Source of the DNA: Acidobacteriaceae bacterium
GTDB taxonomy: Bacteria; Acidobacteriota; Terriglobia; Terriglobales; Acidobacteriaceae
Direction: 5' to 3'
Assembly (NCBI GenBank): GCA_003134655.1
Contig: PLBY01000149.1
Location: 24,586-88,585 of the forward strand
Length of the DNA stretch: 64,000 nucleotides
Of this stretch, positions 9,601 to 18,096 are shown in pieces. Under the pieces are notes generated by a model. The model saw nothing but the letters and a program-made list of their open reading frames with translations, was not told where the DNA came from and made no database searches. Position 1 is the stretch's first letter. Every line of letters starts with the position of its first letter. Both the position numbers and the translations under genes were made by a program.

Positions 9601-10243
9601 GGCTTACCGGCAGCGTCGTTACGCCGCCATCGGTCAGGAAGTTCTCCATGTAGCCGGGGTTTCCGTTGACCCCAAACCCCGCGCCAGAAGCATCCTGCCC
9701 GGCACCGGTCGAGTTGCCGCCGGGATTCACGCCCGGGAGTTGGAGGGTAATGTCAAACCACGAGCGACCCACATTCGGCAACTCGTTGATCGTGTCGCTG
9801 CTAAGCACGACGGTCCGACCTGATGTCTCGGTCTGGACCAAAGGAACATCCGCAGTTACCGAGACCGTCTCGCTAATCGCACCCACGACTAGCACGGCGT
9901 CGACCGGGACGGGTTCGACGTGCAGCGTGATGCCGCGGCGAACGAACTTCTTGTACCCTTCCTTGGAGAACTGGATCGTGTACGTTCCGATCTCCAGCAG
10001 AGGTACGTCGTACGTGCCGGTCGCATCGGCCACGGCTTTGGTGACGATGCCGGTGTCTGGATTCGTAACCACAATACTGACTCCGGCGACCCGGGCTCCG
10101 CTGGAGTCGGTGATCGTTCCCCGGATTTCGCCTGTGTTCCGGTTCTGGGCAAAAAGCGAAGAAGTAAGTGACACTGCGAACAGAAGGGCCACTAGCACGA
10201 TGCAGGATTGTTCGCCTAGCTTGCCTCTGGGACTCTGCGACAT
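6671..10243 (-). CDS. Oar-like TonB-dependent outer-membrane receptor
   Basis: A signal peptide (1-32) precedes a carboxypeptidase-regulatory-like beta-sandwich (about 36-117, starting NTGEIRGTITDSSGARVAG). Next come a plug domain (about 118-250, with ELPNVGRSWFD and the FGAEYGGGVAALNVITKSGGN segment), a long beta-barrel with aromatic strand ends, and a terminal beta-strand ending in Phe (VGAKLSF). The length of 1190 residues is typical of the Oar/CarboxypepD_reg receptors that are abundant in Acidobacteriota. It should import oligosaccharides or other large ligands across the outer membrane using TonB energy. AAGGAGGG directly upstream gives a strong start. It lies 28 bp behind the GH3 gene and 63 bp ahead of a beta-helix gene, as in a polysaccharide-utilisation unit. 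No SusD-like gene is present. The ligand is not known. Confidence 0.88.
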   Translation of the reverse strand: MSQSPRGKLGEQSCIVLVALLFAVSLTSSLFAQNRNTGEIRGTITDSSGARVAGVSIVVTNPDTGIVTKAVADATGTYDVPLLEIGTYTIQFSKEGYKKFVRRGITLHVEPVPVDAVLVVGAISETVSVTADVPLVQTETSGRTVVLSSDTINELPNVGRSWFDITLQLPGVNPGGNSTGAGQDASGAGFGVNGNPGYMENFLTDGGVTTLPVSQNPGNTVPLDDIAEVDMSTSNFGAEYGGGVAALNVITKSGGNTFHGSLYDFEQNDALGEARNYFATSVTPLRWHMFGGTLGGPIVHNKAFFFFSLQDNPNITYSPSFYTFPTPAMKQGDFSAFLGGPDIDPTTGLQAVNPCNNQPMLLGQIYDPSTTQVVNGVTCRMPFQYNGQLNVMPPTTSFDPVAAKLQAYFPAVPNGPGIPSNNYYSNTVNTNHSISYNFKVDYDVSSSHRMSGSAMFNPGNSKSPGPACPISAGGGACSYQSGQGSQAQITDAWTVSSKLVNEARISFLRQYGLWKSPDVGAGFPAKVGIQLFAGQSDVFPNINIGGAAGTSLNTSLSAKLGFNSYMYSDTLTWSKGKHILKFGGEFDRWQDNQAWANLDSGDYDFAGYYTSNPMDPNKQALGYADFLLGLTDGWGVSITPEVGGRAWNVQAFANDDYKITPHLTLNLGVRYLMQSGWSEAKKMWANFTPDLWNSGINPTDPSGQSNFAPGYGANCYAGVTFSTSVGTYHCPTAQIATVKDIFQPRIGFAWSPKEKWSVRGGYGTFTEMWGGNNYFNTFPAGFQTSGSIGTPNNILYLPTFPENVGPVFTLSTPSIPQGAILYPGPAARQPESLNGQGTYWMQYHAKAAYVEQYSLDIQHQIGRVGLDAAYVGSSGKHLLFARQIDQTPESCLALAQTDPTAELACLPYPQYPNGGIPANLYDGISHYNSLQLSARTMVSHGLTFRVNYTFSKAMDEFTSPGSCCTSDSGSWQNSYNPRSMYAVASYDVPQLWSGSAVYELPLGKGKQLLNRGGTLNSLVGGWTLSGVFQVHSGLPFTPLMNSNASGAINGGAQWPNRVCNGTLSHPHAISSAPTDSSGNPIPDMGWFEDSCFVQPTAVIGGVTTDYAYGDSRRDILRGPKWRTVNMSLAKHFALKKLGEGGRLEMRVDVYDIANHPNFGQPNAHIGSGSEGTITSANTNRNLQVGAKLSF

Positions 10244-10271
10244 ATACCCTCCTTATGCCAAACAATAGCCG

Positions 10272-12851
10272 TTAGTCAGTTCTCGTGACTCCTACCATAA
10301 GCGGCGTATCCTCGGAGGAGTCGCCAACGAAGATAGTGAAGTTCCCCGGATCAATCTGCCAATCATTAGCCGCTGTACTCCAGTATGCGAATCGACGCCA
10401 GTCGAGCGAGACTGCGATATGCTGTTTTTTGCCAGGAGCGAGCCGAACTTTCGTAAAGGCTCCCAGCTCTTTGTCGGGCCGCTTGACTTTGGCGGATGGA
10501 TCTCCGACATACACCTGCGCAACGTCGGCACCGCTCCGCTCCCCGGTGTTGGTCACATCGAAAGAGACTTCGACATTCTCATGCTTCGCAGGAGATGCCG
10601 GTGTCACACGTAAATTGCTGAATGCGAAAGTTGTATAGGAAAGACCGTAACCAAACGGGAACAGTGGCTTCTTACCGTAAGTCGTGTAATAGCGATAGCC
10701 GACAAAGACCCCTTCGGCATATTTGATGCGGGGCACTTCCCCTTTACTCACCGGAGGAGCGTAGTAATTGTCATGGACTGGACTATCCTCCCAAGATTGC
10801 TCAAAGCTCACAGGCAGGTGACCCTCTGGCGAGCGCTCACCAAACAGAATCTCGCTCACCGCCCGGGCGCCCTCTTGACCGGGATACCAGTCGTGAAGCA
10901 GCGCTGGCACATTTGCCAGCCAACGGCGCATGACGACATTGCCTCCTCCCGTAAGGATGACAATGGTATTTCTATTCGAATGCGCCATGGACTCTATCAG
11001 CAGATCCTGACCCCAAGGCAAAGCAAAACTCCGGTCCAGGCCTTCTTGCTCTGTTGCGGGGTCGAAGCCGACCGAAACCACTACTGCGTTTGCCGTGGCC
11101 GCGATACGCTTCGCCTCGGGGGAGATAAGCTCATCAACTGCACGGATGCCCAGACTCATGCGGTTACGGGCAGAGCTCGGCAAGTAGTCGAGCTGAATGT
11201 GGACAGGCTTGCCAGCGGTTAGCGGCAGATCTACAGAGACTGGGAATTGCAGTTCGTGCTGAGGTTGCCAATGGAATTTCTGCTCGCCATCGACCAGCAA
11301 AGTATAGGCGTCTTGATCCTTCCCCTCCATTAGAAACATGTAGTTTCCGGTCTTTTCTGGCGTGTAAACCGCGGAGTAGCGGATGCTTCTTGTGTCCAGA
11401 GCAATTGGCGGTTGGTCTTCCGAAACACTGTCGATTCGCCGGGTGCTCCATATGCCTGGGGTGCCACTAAAATCCGGCGTACTGAAAGCCTCTATCTTGA
11501 CAGTCCGTGGCCCCGTCCAAATGTCGTTGTGTGCCGCTTTTTCAATCGCTGTTCCAAACTTAGTTTGTTTAAAAACTTCTCCAGCTGTGGGCAGACCTCG
11601 CGCATAAAGAACCTTTGTGTGCTCACCCAAATAGTCGCCAAGGCCAGCCATTAGGCTGACCGCGGTATACGGAGTAACACTGGAACTACCGCCGCCTCCC
11701 GTCACTGCCGGCCAAGCATCGGGGCCTATCACGGCAAGAGTGTGCATGTTGCTTGCATCAAGCGGCAGAACATTGTGCTCATTTTTTAGAAGTACAACGC
11801 TTTCGCGTGCGGTATCGAGTGCGACTTTACGGCTTGCCGGGTTGTTTAGGGGAATTTCGATGTCTGTCTGATCGCGGTCCAAAAATCCGAAACGGATTGC
11901 CGTCCGGAAAATTCGTCGAACCTTGTCGTCGATCACCGATTCAGACACTTTTCCACTCCGAACGGCCGGCAAGAGCCTAACCAGATTCATGCATTTGCCA
12001 GAGGGCATCTCCAAATCTAGCCCGCCATTGGCTGCCGCGACCCCGTCATATGTTGATCCCCAGTCCGACATCAAAATACCGTCAAACCCCCACTCCTTCT
12101 TCAGGATATCCACGTTCAAGTGCGCATTCTGCGTGGCATGTTCACCATTCACCAGATTCAAGGCATCCATGACCGACCCGACGTGTGCCTCTTTAACAGC
12201 CGCTTCAAATGCCGGCAGATAAAGTTCGCGGAGCGCGCGTTCGTCGACATCAGAGCTCACTTCGTACCGGTTGTACTCTTGATTATTTGCCGCAAAGTGT
12301 TTAACAACGGAAATCACACCCTGAATTTGCACCCCTTCGATATATGGAACTGCTATCCGCGCAGCCAAAAAAGGGTCCTCGCCGAAATATTCGAAGTTTC
12401 GGCTATCCATAGGAGCCCGGGCGATGTTCACGCCTGGAGCCAGGAGGAAGTGGACTCCACGTGCGCGCGCGTCTTGTCCGAGTGCCACGCCCATACGCCC
12501 GGCCAGCGTTGGATCCCAAGAAGCCGCCAACGCAATACCTCCGGCATAGGCTGTTGATGGCCCCCACGTCTGCAGGCCTTCGGGCCCGTCCGACATCTTC
12601 AATTGTGGGAAAGCAAGCGCAGGCTCAGCGCGAATGTACGAGTCGTTGTAGCCGCCAATTAATTCAATCTTCTGCTCTAGAGTCAGCTTGGACACCATCA
12701 TATCCACTCGATGCTCTATGGCAGGGCTATTCGGAACGGGTGTCTGCGCAAAGCAGGACGCGCCACAAACCAATAAAATCGCAGCATTCACGATGAGCAC
12801 GAACTGAGCAACCAATGAAGAAAACTGGCGGGGCAGCAGTGGTTTTACCAA
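10272..12851 (-). CDS. Secreted GH3 beta-glucosidase-like enzyme with PA14 insert
   Basis: An N-terminal signal peptide ends near residue 36 (CFAQ). The GH3 barrel follows, with KHFAANNQE (184-192) and GILMSDWGS, where D263 is the expected nucleophile. The alpha/beta sandwich domain is interrupted by a PA14-like insert at about 430-570 that often shapes substrate choice. A fibronectin-III-like domain ends the protein. Length (859) and order match GH3 beta-glucosidases with PA14. The reading frame begins at TTG, with AAAGGTG just upstream; there is no nearby in-frame ATG before the signal peptide. It heads a minus-strand run with the TonB receptor and beta-helix genes. An operator-like palindrome shared with the GntR gene lies 21 bp before the start, so control by that regulator is inferred. 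Confidence 0.9.
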   Translation of the reverse strand: MVKPLLPRQFSSLVAQFVLIVNAAILLVCGASCFAQTPVPNSPAIEHRVDMMVSKLTLEQKIELIGGYNDSYIRAEPALAFPQLKMSDGPEGLQTWGPSTAYAGGIALAASWDPTLAGRMGVALGQDARARGVHFLLAPGVNIARAPMDSRNFEYFGEDPFLAARIAVPYIEGVQIQGVISVVKHFAANNQEYNRYEVSSDVDERALRELYLPAFEAAVKEAHVGSVMDALNLVNGEHATQNAHLNVDILKKEWGFDGILMSDWGSTYDGVAAANGGLDLEMPSGKCMNLVRLLPAVRSGKVSESVIDDKVRRIFRTAIRFGFLDRDQTDIEIPLNNPASRKVALDTARESVVLLKNEHNVLPLDASNMHTLAVIGPDAWPAVTGGGGSSSVTPYTAVSLMAGLGDYLGEHTKVLYARGLPTAGEVFKQTKFGTAIEKAAHNDIWTGPRTVKIEAFSTPDFSGTPGIWSTRRIDSVSEDQPPIALDTRSIRYSAVYTPEKTGNYMFLMEGKDQDAYTLLVDGEQKFHWQPQHELQFPVSVDLPLTAGKPVHIQLDYLPSSARNRMSLGIRAVDELISPEAKRIAATANAVVVSVGFDPATEQEGLDRSFALPWGQDLLIESMAHSNRNTIVILTGGGNVVMRRWLANVPALLHDWYPGQEGARAVSEILFGERSPEGHLPVSFEQSWEDSPVHDNYYAPPVSKGEVPRIKYAEGVFVGYRYYTTYGKKPLFPFGYGLSYTTFAFSNLRVTPASPAKHENVEVSFDVTNTGERSGADVAQVYVGDPSAKVKRPDKELGAFTKVRLAPGKKQHIAVSLDWRRFAYWSTAANDWQIDPGNFTIFVGDSSEDTPLMVGVTRTD

Positions 12852-12871
12852 AAGGCACCTTTAATTGCAAT

Positions 12872-12890
12872 CATCTGTTAATAACAGCGT
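12872..12890 (-). promoter_or_regulatory. Operator-like palindrome before the GH3 gene
   Basis: CATCTGTTAATAACAGCGT matches 17 of 19 bases of the perfect palindrome at 22059-22077 before the GntR-type regulator gene. The left arm and centre are identical and the right arm differs at its outer end. It sits between the putative -10 and the TTG start, a position suited to repression. Confidence 0.6.
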
Positions 12891-12891
12891 A

Positions 12892-12921
12892 TCTGTAGCA
12901 CTGACCTCTCCCGATTGTCAA
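12892..12921 (-). promoter_or_regulatory. Putative sigma-70 promoter of the GH3-TonB operon
   Basis: On the minus strand TTGACA (12921-12916) is followed after 18 bases by TACAGA (12897-12892), a perfect -35 with a weak -10. The same TTGACA, 17 bases, CTAC layout occurs before the regulator gene at 22.0 kb, each time with the palindrome immediately downstream. Confidence 0.45.
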
Positions 12922-13047
12922 GACGAAAGTTCTGTCGCATGGCAAGACAAGAAGGCGCTGACTTCTGCCTAGCCAAAGTCGCTGAAGTAGCGGGAGGGAC
13001 TCAAACACTCTTCACCCCATGCTCCCACCGTAAGCCGCGCTTTTGCA

Positions 13048-14754
13048 TCACTTGGGCTCAACGACGCGCAGAACATGATCCGCGGCCACATGGGTAAGTA
13101 CCTGGACTTTTCCTGACGGCCAGCGAATCGTAATCTCGTCCGCCATTTTTTCAGCACCCAGCCCAAAGTGAACCGGGCCTGCGCTCGACGAGCCATAACC
13201 CGAGGCCGTCGTCACATGGTTGAATTGAGCATGTCCGCCCGCCACCAGCCGAATCTGCGCCCCGATTCCATCGCGATTGCTCTTGGTGCCTTGCAGCGCC
13301 AGTTCGAGCCAGTGGTTGCTGTTGGATCTGTCATTGATCCAGATTTCAGCGGGCGCGCCGATTGCGGTCACCACCAGATCAAGTTTGCCATCGTGATTGA
13401 AATCGCCAAAGGCAGATCCACGATGACGCTTCGGCGGTTGGGAGGCAAAGCCCGCTTCCGCTGTAAGTGCGGACCACTTATTTCCCTGGATGTTACGGAA
13501 AACCGTGTTCGGCTGATTCACCGCGACACGACCTGCGACGTTCGGTGATGCAACGTCCCCGCGACTAACGAAGATGTCCTTCCAACCGTCATTGTCAAAG
13601 TCGGCGATGTTCGGACTGTACCCGGACATTGGAGTGCTCAGCAGTGTCATGCCACTCTTGCCCGTGATTTCCGTAAAGCCGCCTTTGCCCGTGTTTTCGT
13701 AAACTGGGAAGGTTTCGTTCTGCAAGGCGACAATCGAGATGTCCGGGTATCCATCGTTGTTAAGGTCGCGAAAATCGACTCCCATACTGGAGATGACATT
13801 GCCGTTGTCAGGTAGCGCCACTCCGGCCTCAGCCGCGACCTCTTCGAAGCGGCCGCTTCCCTTGTTATGGAATAGGAAATTGGGTAGCTTATCGTTAGCA
13901 ATAAAGATATCGGGGAGTCCATCGCCGTCGTAGTCGGCGACACCGACGCCCATGCCCTTCCCCGGATACGCCCGGATGCCCGCCTGTGCCGATATATCCG
14001 CAAAAGTGCCGTCTCCGTTGTTGAGGAAGAGTTGGTTAGGTAGCGGTTTGTAAAACCTCGGGTGACAGTAGTCCGGTTTGCCGTCGATCTCGCAGTGAGG
14101 TTCTTTTGCGGCCTCCCAACTCACGTAATTCACCACAACAAGGTCCAGCAGCCCGTCATTGTTGATATCCACCCAGGCGCCACCGACCGACCAGAGCGAC
14201 CCAAACTCTTTGTCGGGATGGTTCAGTCCCGCTTTTTCGGTGACGTCCGTGAAGGTACCATCGCGGTTGTTGTGGTACAACGTGTTGCGATACACACCCG
14301 CGACAAATATGTCTTCATATCCGTCATTGTCATAGTCGCCGATCGCAACACCCGTGTCATACCCGGTTCCGGCAAGCCCTGCTTTTTCGGTTACATCCGT
14401 AAACGTACCGTCGCCATTGTTATGGAAAAGCCGGTTCCAATATCTCTGCGACGTTTTCTTGAGGCCAGAGATATCGGCGCCGTTGGTAAAAAAGATGTCC
14501 GGATTGCCGTCGTTGTCGTAGTCAAATACGGCAACGCCACCCGCCATAGTTTCCGGCGCGTGCTTCTCAGCGGTTTCGCCGCTGTCTAGCGAGAATGGAA
14601 TCGAGCGAAAAAAGAAATGAATGGGAGCTGTGCTCTCTTCTGTCCCGCTGGGCAGCTGCCATGGAATGGCGGGCGCCACAGGGCGATCCGCGGCTAGGAT
14701 CAAACCTAAGAGAACCGCACATCGCAAAGCTGTTCGAGCTAACTTGCTAGGCAT
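13048..14754 (-). CDS. Secreted FG-GAP/VCBS repeat protein with ASPIC/UnbV domain
   Basis: After a signal peptide (about 1-29) there are seven calcium-binding-like FG-GAP/VCBS repeats of the pattern D-x-D/N-x-D-G-x-x-D (for example DYDNDGNPDIFF, DFNHDGKLDLVV). They form an integrin-alpha-like beta-propeller. The last 90 residues match the ASPIC/UnbV (CRTAC1-type) domain, with IGAQIRLVAGG, ASGYGSSS and ITIRWPSGKVQ. Such proteins are very common in Acidobacteriota and Planctomycetota; their role is unknown, with adhesion or ligand binding the usual guess. It lies 71 bp behind a secreted TPR protein and is probably the last gene of the minus-strand sugar-acid operon. No clear ribosome site precedes the ATG. 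Confidence 0.85.
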   Translation of the reverse strand: MPSKLARTALRCAVLLGLILAADRPVAPAIPWQLPSGTEESTAPIHFFFRSIPFSLDSGETAEKHAPETMAGGVAVFDYDNDGNPDIFFTNGADISGLKKTSQRYWNRLFHNNGDGTFTDVTEKAGLAGTGYDTGVAIGDYDNDGYEDIFVAGVYRNTLYHNNRDGTFTDVTEKAGLNHPDKEFGSLWSVGGAWVDINNDGLLDLVVVNYVSWEAAKEPHCEIDGKPDYCHPRFYKPLPNQLFLNNGDGTFADISAQAGIRAYPGKGMGVGVADYDGDGLPDIFIANDKLPNFLFHNKGSGRFEEVAAEAGVALPDNGNVISSMGVDFRDLNNDGYPDISIVALQNETFPVYENTGKGGFTEITGKSGMTLLSTPMSGYSPNIADFDNDGWKDIFVSRGDVASPNVAGRVAVNQPNTVFRNIQGNKWSALTAEAGFASQPPKRHRGSAFGDFNHDGKLDLVVTAIGAPAEIWINDRSNSNHWLELALQGTKSNRDGIGAQIRLVAGGHAQFNHVTTASGYGSSSAGPVHFGLGAEKMADEITIRWPSGKVQVLTHVAADHVLRVVEPK

Positions 14755-14825
14755 TGTTATTGTCGGCTAACTACTCCACGTCTCACACGAAGAGCGAGTG
14801 GTTGCTATCTCATTGCTATCACTCG

Positions 14826-15992
14826 CTAGTTCGAGGGTGGCGCCTGCTGTAGCGCCTTTTGCAGCTGATTCTGGACCTTCTGCAACTCCTGGAAAGCCGC
14901 CAGCTCCCGGTCTGCCTCTTGGATCTGTCCCAAGCTGCGATAAAGGACGGCAAGCCTGTGTCGCACCTCAGCGTTATATGGCTCTGAACGGGCGGCCGAT
15001 TGCAGATAGCCCAAGGCCTCTTGTGTCTTGCCTTCGTCTATGAGCAGCCCGGCTAATCCGAGTTTCGCACACACGATCTCGGGGTTCAGCTTAAGCGCCC
15101 TCGAATAGTGATTGGACGCTGCCGTCGGACTTGACCGCCAGATCTCAATCTTGCCCAGCTTGCACTCGGACTTTGCATCACTTGGGTTCAGGGCGAGGGC
15201 GCTCTCAAACTGCTCTTGTGCCTTCGCAAGGCTCGGTTCTAGATGGGAATCCGCGAGCAGGGCCTCGCCTAGTTCGTAGTGCACACCCGCCACGCCAGGA
15301 GCGTTTTCGAGAGCCTTCTGGTATTCGTCGATCGCCTCCTGCGCGTGCCCGTCATTCACCATATGCTCCGCCAAAGCCCGGTGGAGCTGGACCGAATCCG
15401 GTGCGGCCAACGCCAGTGAATCGATAGCTTGGAAAGCCAAGTCAGAGTGGAGGCGATAGGCAGCATATAGCACAGCAGCATTGGCCGGATAGAATTTCTG
15501 CAGTTGGCTGAGAACCATGCTGGCCTTCTCGAGCTCGCCGCTTTGATACCAGGCCTCGACTAACTGCAACCCGGCCTCCAGTCGCAGCTTCGGATCTTCT
15601 ATATGCGGGAAGGAACCAGAGAGCAGTTTGGTGGCCTCCGGCAGATGCTCCAAGTGCAGGTCGCAGAGCCCCAGAAGCGCCTGCACCTTCCAACGAGAGG
15701 GTTGCAGTTTGAGCGCTTTCTCCAATTCAACCGCAGCTCCTGCCCAGTCACCCCGAACCATTGCAACCACTCCCAGGTTGGCGCGGGCTTCCACGTTGGC
15801 TGGATCGACCTTCAGGATAGCGCGGTACGCTTGCGCCGCTGCGTCGGGTCGATTCTCCTTGAGTGCTTGTTGCGCCTGCTCCATTTGATTCTTGACCTCA
15901 GTTGCATGGCGAACGGTCGCTTGGCCAAAGCCCAGAGAAGTCATGAGTAACAGCAAGCTCAGGTAACCCATCGAAACGAGTAATCTAGTCAT
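14826..15992 (-). CDS. Secreted tetratricopeptide-repeat protein
   Basis: A signal peptide (about 1-24, ending LGFGQA) precedes a chain of TPR units. Clear examples are AAQAYRAILKVDPANVEARANLG, repeats at about 45-115 and at 200-360, and a short Gln-rich coiled C terminus. TPR arrays bind partner proteins, so a scaffold role outside the cytoplasm is likely. The start overlaps the stop of the FMN-dehydrogenase gene by four bases (ATGA), indicating translational coupling, and an FG-GAP/UnbV protein follows. TPR and UnbV proteins often occur together in Acidobacteriota. The partner is unknown. Confidence 0.82.
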   Translation of the reverse strand: MTRLLVSMGYLSLLLLMTSLGFGQATVRHATEVKNQMEQAQQALKENRPDAAAQAYRAILKVDPANVEARANLGVVAMVRGDWAGAAVELEKALKLQPSRWKVQALLGLCDLHLEHLPEATKLLSGSFPHIEDPKLRLEAGLQLVEAWYQSGELEKASMVLSQLQKFYPANAAVLYAAYRLHSDLAFQAIDSLALAAPDSVQLHRALAEHMVNDGHAQEAIDEYQKALENAPGVAGVHYELGEALLADSHLEPSLAKAQEQFESALALNPSDAKSECKLGKIEIWRSSPTAASNHYSRALKLNPEIVCAKLGLAGLLIDEGKTQEALGYLQSAARSEPYNAEVRHRLAVLYRSLGQIQEADRELAAFQELQKVQNQLQKALQQAPPSN

Positions 15993-17215
15993 GTCGTATC
16001 ACTCGGTTCTTCGCAAGTGGTGTCTTTCGAACTTCGCCAGCCGTTCCGTGAACTGATGTACGATCTGTCCAGGTCCCTGATCGAAGGGCAACCAAGCAGT
16101 CGAAGCGTTCGCTCAACGTCACATCGCAATATCTCGATCGCCCGGGTCACGCCCGATTGTCCCGCGGCAGCAAGCCCATAAGCATAGGCTCGTCCGATGA
16201 GAACAGCACGAGCACCCAGACAGATAGCTTTCACGATGTCGCTGCCACGGCGGACGCCACCATCCATCAATACTTCGACTTGACCATTCACCGCAGTGAT
16301 GACTTCCGGAAGCGCCCGTAACGAAGGAGAGACCGAGTCAAGTTGCCGGCCACCGTGGTTCGATACAACGACCGCCGCCGCACCTTCATCAGCGGCGCGC
16401 CTGGCATCATCGCCGGTTAGAAGGCCCTTGACCACGATAGGCCCAGACCACACTCCGCGGATCCATCGCAGGTCTTCCCACGTCACGACAGCCTGCGACA
16501 ATGCGGTCGCAACATCGATGAGTTCCATCGAGCCTTTGCCGGGGCGAACAATATTTTCCAGTTTGGGCACGCCACCGTCGAGCAGAAACGATGCCAGCCA
16601 GCCGGGATGAGCCAGAATGTTGGGGACGTAGGGGATTTTCGCCAGCAGTGAAGGGCCCAAGAGTTCCTTCATACCGTTGCGCGGGTCGCGTTCGCGCATA
16701 CCTGCCACGGGTGTATCTACCGTGATAACCAGCGCGGAGAAACCGGCGCGACGAGCCCGATCGAGGGCGCCTTCGGCCGCTTCGCGCCCACCGAGCAAGT
16801 ACAGCTGATACCAGACGGGTCCTCGGGAGGCGGCCTTCACGTCCTCGAGCTTGTGCCCAGAAATGGTGGAGAGGATATAACCCGTTCCGGCCAGCCCAGC
16901 GGCGCGAGCCGCGGCCACTTCGCCGCCGGGATGCATCAGGCGGCTGTATCCCACAGGAGCCAGCATCGCGGGAAAGGAGAGTTCGTGCCCGAGCACGCGC
17001 GTCTTGAGATCGCAATCGACAATGCCAACCGCACCGCGAGGACGGAAAAACACGTCGCGAAAGGCACGACAATTCTCGGTTAATGTGAACTCTGCCTCGG
17101 CGCCGCCATCCAGATAGTCGAACACCGGCTTGGGAAGCCGCCGTTGCGCCAGCACACGCAAGTCCTCAATATTAACGACGCGAGGTGAACTCACGGCGTG
17201 ATTGACAGGAGTCAT
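15989..17215 (-). CDS. FMN-dependent alpha-hydroxyacid dehydrogenase (L-lactate dehydrogenase-like)
   Basis: The enzyme belongs to the FMN family of L-lactate dehydrogenase, glycolate oxidase and mandelate dehydrogenase. Counting from the ATG at 17215, it shows the N-terminal VFDYLDGGAEAEFT, the FMN site LAPVGYSRLMHPGGE, the flavin-stabilising Lys in VVKG (263), the catalytic SNHGGRQLD with H287, and the phosphate-binding DGGVRRGSD plus GRAYAYG. The open frame extends 31 codons upstream, but those residues do not resemble the family, so the start at 17215 is chosen. In this cluster the FAH-family hydrolase at 29.57 kb may release L-lactate, which this enzyme could oxidise to pyruvate. That link is inferred; glycolate or another 2-hydroxyacid is also possible. 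Confidence 0.85.
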   Translation of the reverse strand: MTPVNHAVSSPRVVNIEDLRVLAQRRLPKPVFDYLDGGAEAEFTLTENCRAFRDVFFRPRGAVGIVDCDLKTRVLGHELSFPAMLAPVGYSRLMHPGGEVAAARAAGLAGTGYILSTISGHKLEDVKAASRGPVWYQLYLLGGREAAEGALDRARRAGFSALVITVDTPVAGMRERDPRNGMKELLGPSLLAKIPYVPNILAHPGWLASFLLDGGVPKLENIVRPGKGSMELIDVATALSQAVVTWEDLRWIRGVWSGPIVVKGLLTGDDARRAADEGAAAVVVSNHGGRQLDSVSPSLRALPEVITAVNGQVEVLMDGGVRRGSDIVKAICLGARAVLIGRAYAYGLAAAGQSGVTRAIEILRCDVERTLRLLGCPSIRDLDRSYISSRNGWRSSKDTTCEEPSDTT

Positions 17216-17309
17216 TGATTGATCCAGAGCACAGCATGACTTAGCGCGAGGTTGCGATGTTCTTTTGGCGACGATGCCATTGCGCCGGTGGTCCCCGCAG
17301 TCATGCACT

Positions 17310-18086
17310 TCACTTCTTGGCCATAAGGCCTACATCTACCACCAGGTTTGCGCCGGTGATGCAACGTGCGTCCTGGGAGAGCAGGAACGCGATAGATTGG
17401 GCAACGTCCTCGGGCTGGCAGAGTCCTCGCAAACACTGTTTTTCAGGCCACGTTCTCTCGAATTCTTCGTAGGTCGACCCACTTCTTTTGATCGCGGCGC
17501 GCAAACCGGGAGTAACTGTCACCCCAGGCGACACTGCATTTACCCGGATATTGTGCAGCCCCAAATCTACCGCCGCGCACTGGGTAAAGAGCAAAAGAGC
17601 TGCCTTACTGCTATTGTAAGTGGCGTAATTAGCTTCCCCAGCTAATCCACTCGTTGAGGCTACGTTCACAATCGCTCCCGCTCCTGATTCGCGCATGAAT
17701 GGGTAGGCAAATCGGGTAAATAGCGCCGCACCCAGTAAATTGGTTTTCCAAGGCTTGCACCATTCTTCAACTGTCGCGTCAACACCTTTCTGGACAAATG
17801 AAGCGGCATTATTTACCAGCAAGTGAACGCTGCCCCACTCAGAGACGGCTTGCGCCACCGCCCGCTGAACCTGCTCCTCTATGCTCACATCCGAAACAGC
17901 GACACTTGCAGTGCCGCCTTCTTCACGAATCTCGGAAGCGACAACCTCAACATCCGCCTGGTTAATGTCCACCAGAAGAACCCTGGCGCCATCTCGGGCA
18001 AGGAGTTTGGCAGTCGATCCTCCGATGCCCGAGCCGGCGCCGGTTACGATCGCGACTTGATCCTGAAATCGGGAATTGTTTTGCAC
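17310..18086 (-). CDS. Short-chain dehydrogenase/reductase, possible sugar 1-dehydrogenase
   Basis: This is a classical SDR of 258 residues with cofactor motif TGAGSGIG (15-22), D40 at the end of beta2 (favours NAD), NNAA (92-95), catalytic S144 and the Y157-x3-K161 pair. Translation starts at GTG (18086), with AAGGA seven bases upstream. It begins 10 bp after a RhaT-like permease gene on the same strand, so both are cotranscribed. In non-phosphorylating L-fucose or L-rhamnose routes an SDR oxidises the free sugar to its lactone; that is a reasonable role here but is not visible in the sequence. Another hydroxyacid or polyol substrate remains possible. Confidence 0.85.
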   Translation of the reverse strand: MQNNSRFQDQVAIVTGAGSGIGGSTAKLLARDGARVLLVDINQADVEVVASEIREEGGTASVAVSDVSIEEQVQRAVAQAVSEWGSVHLLVNNAASFVQKGVDATVEEWCKPWKTNLLGAALFTRFAYPFMRESGAGAIVNVASTSGLAGEANYATYNSSKAALLLFTQCAAVDLGLHNIRVNAVSPGVTVTPGLRAAIKRSGSTYEEFERTWPEKQCLRGLCQPEDVAQSIAFLLSQDARCITGANLVVDVGLMAKK

Positions 18087-18096
18087 AGGTTTGTCC

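Noticed and set aside
17216..17308. Longer N terminus for the FMN dehydrogenase
   Set aside because: The 31 extra residues are unlike the family; the ATG at 17215 starts at the usual place before VNIEDL.
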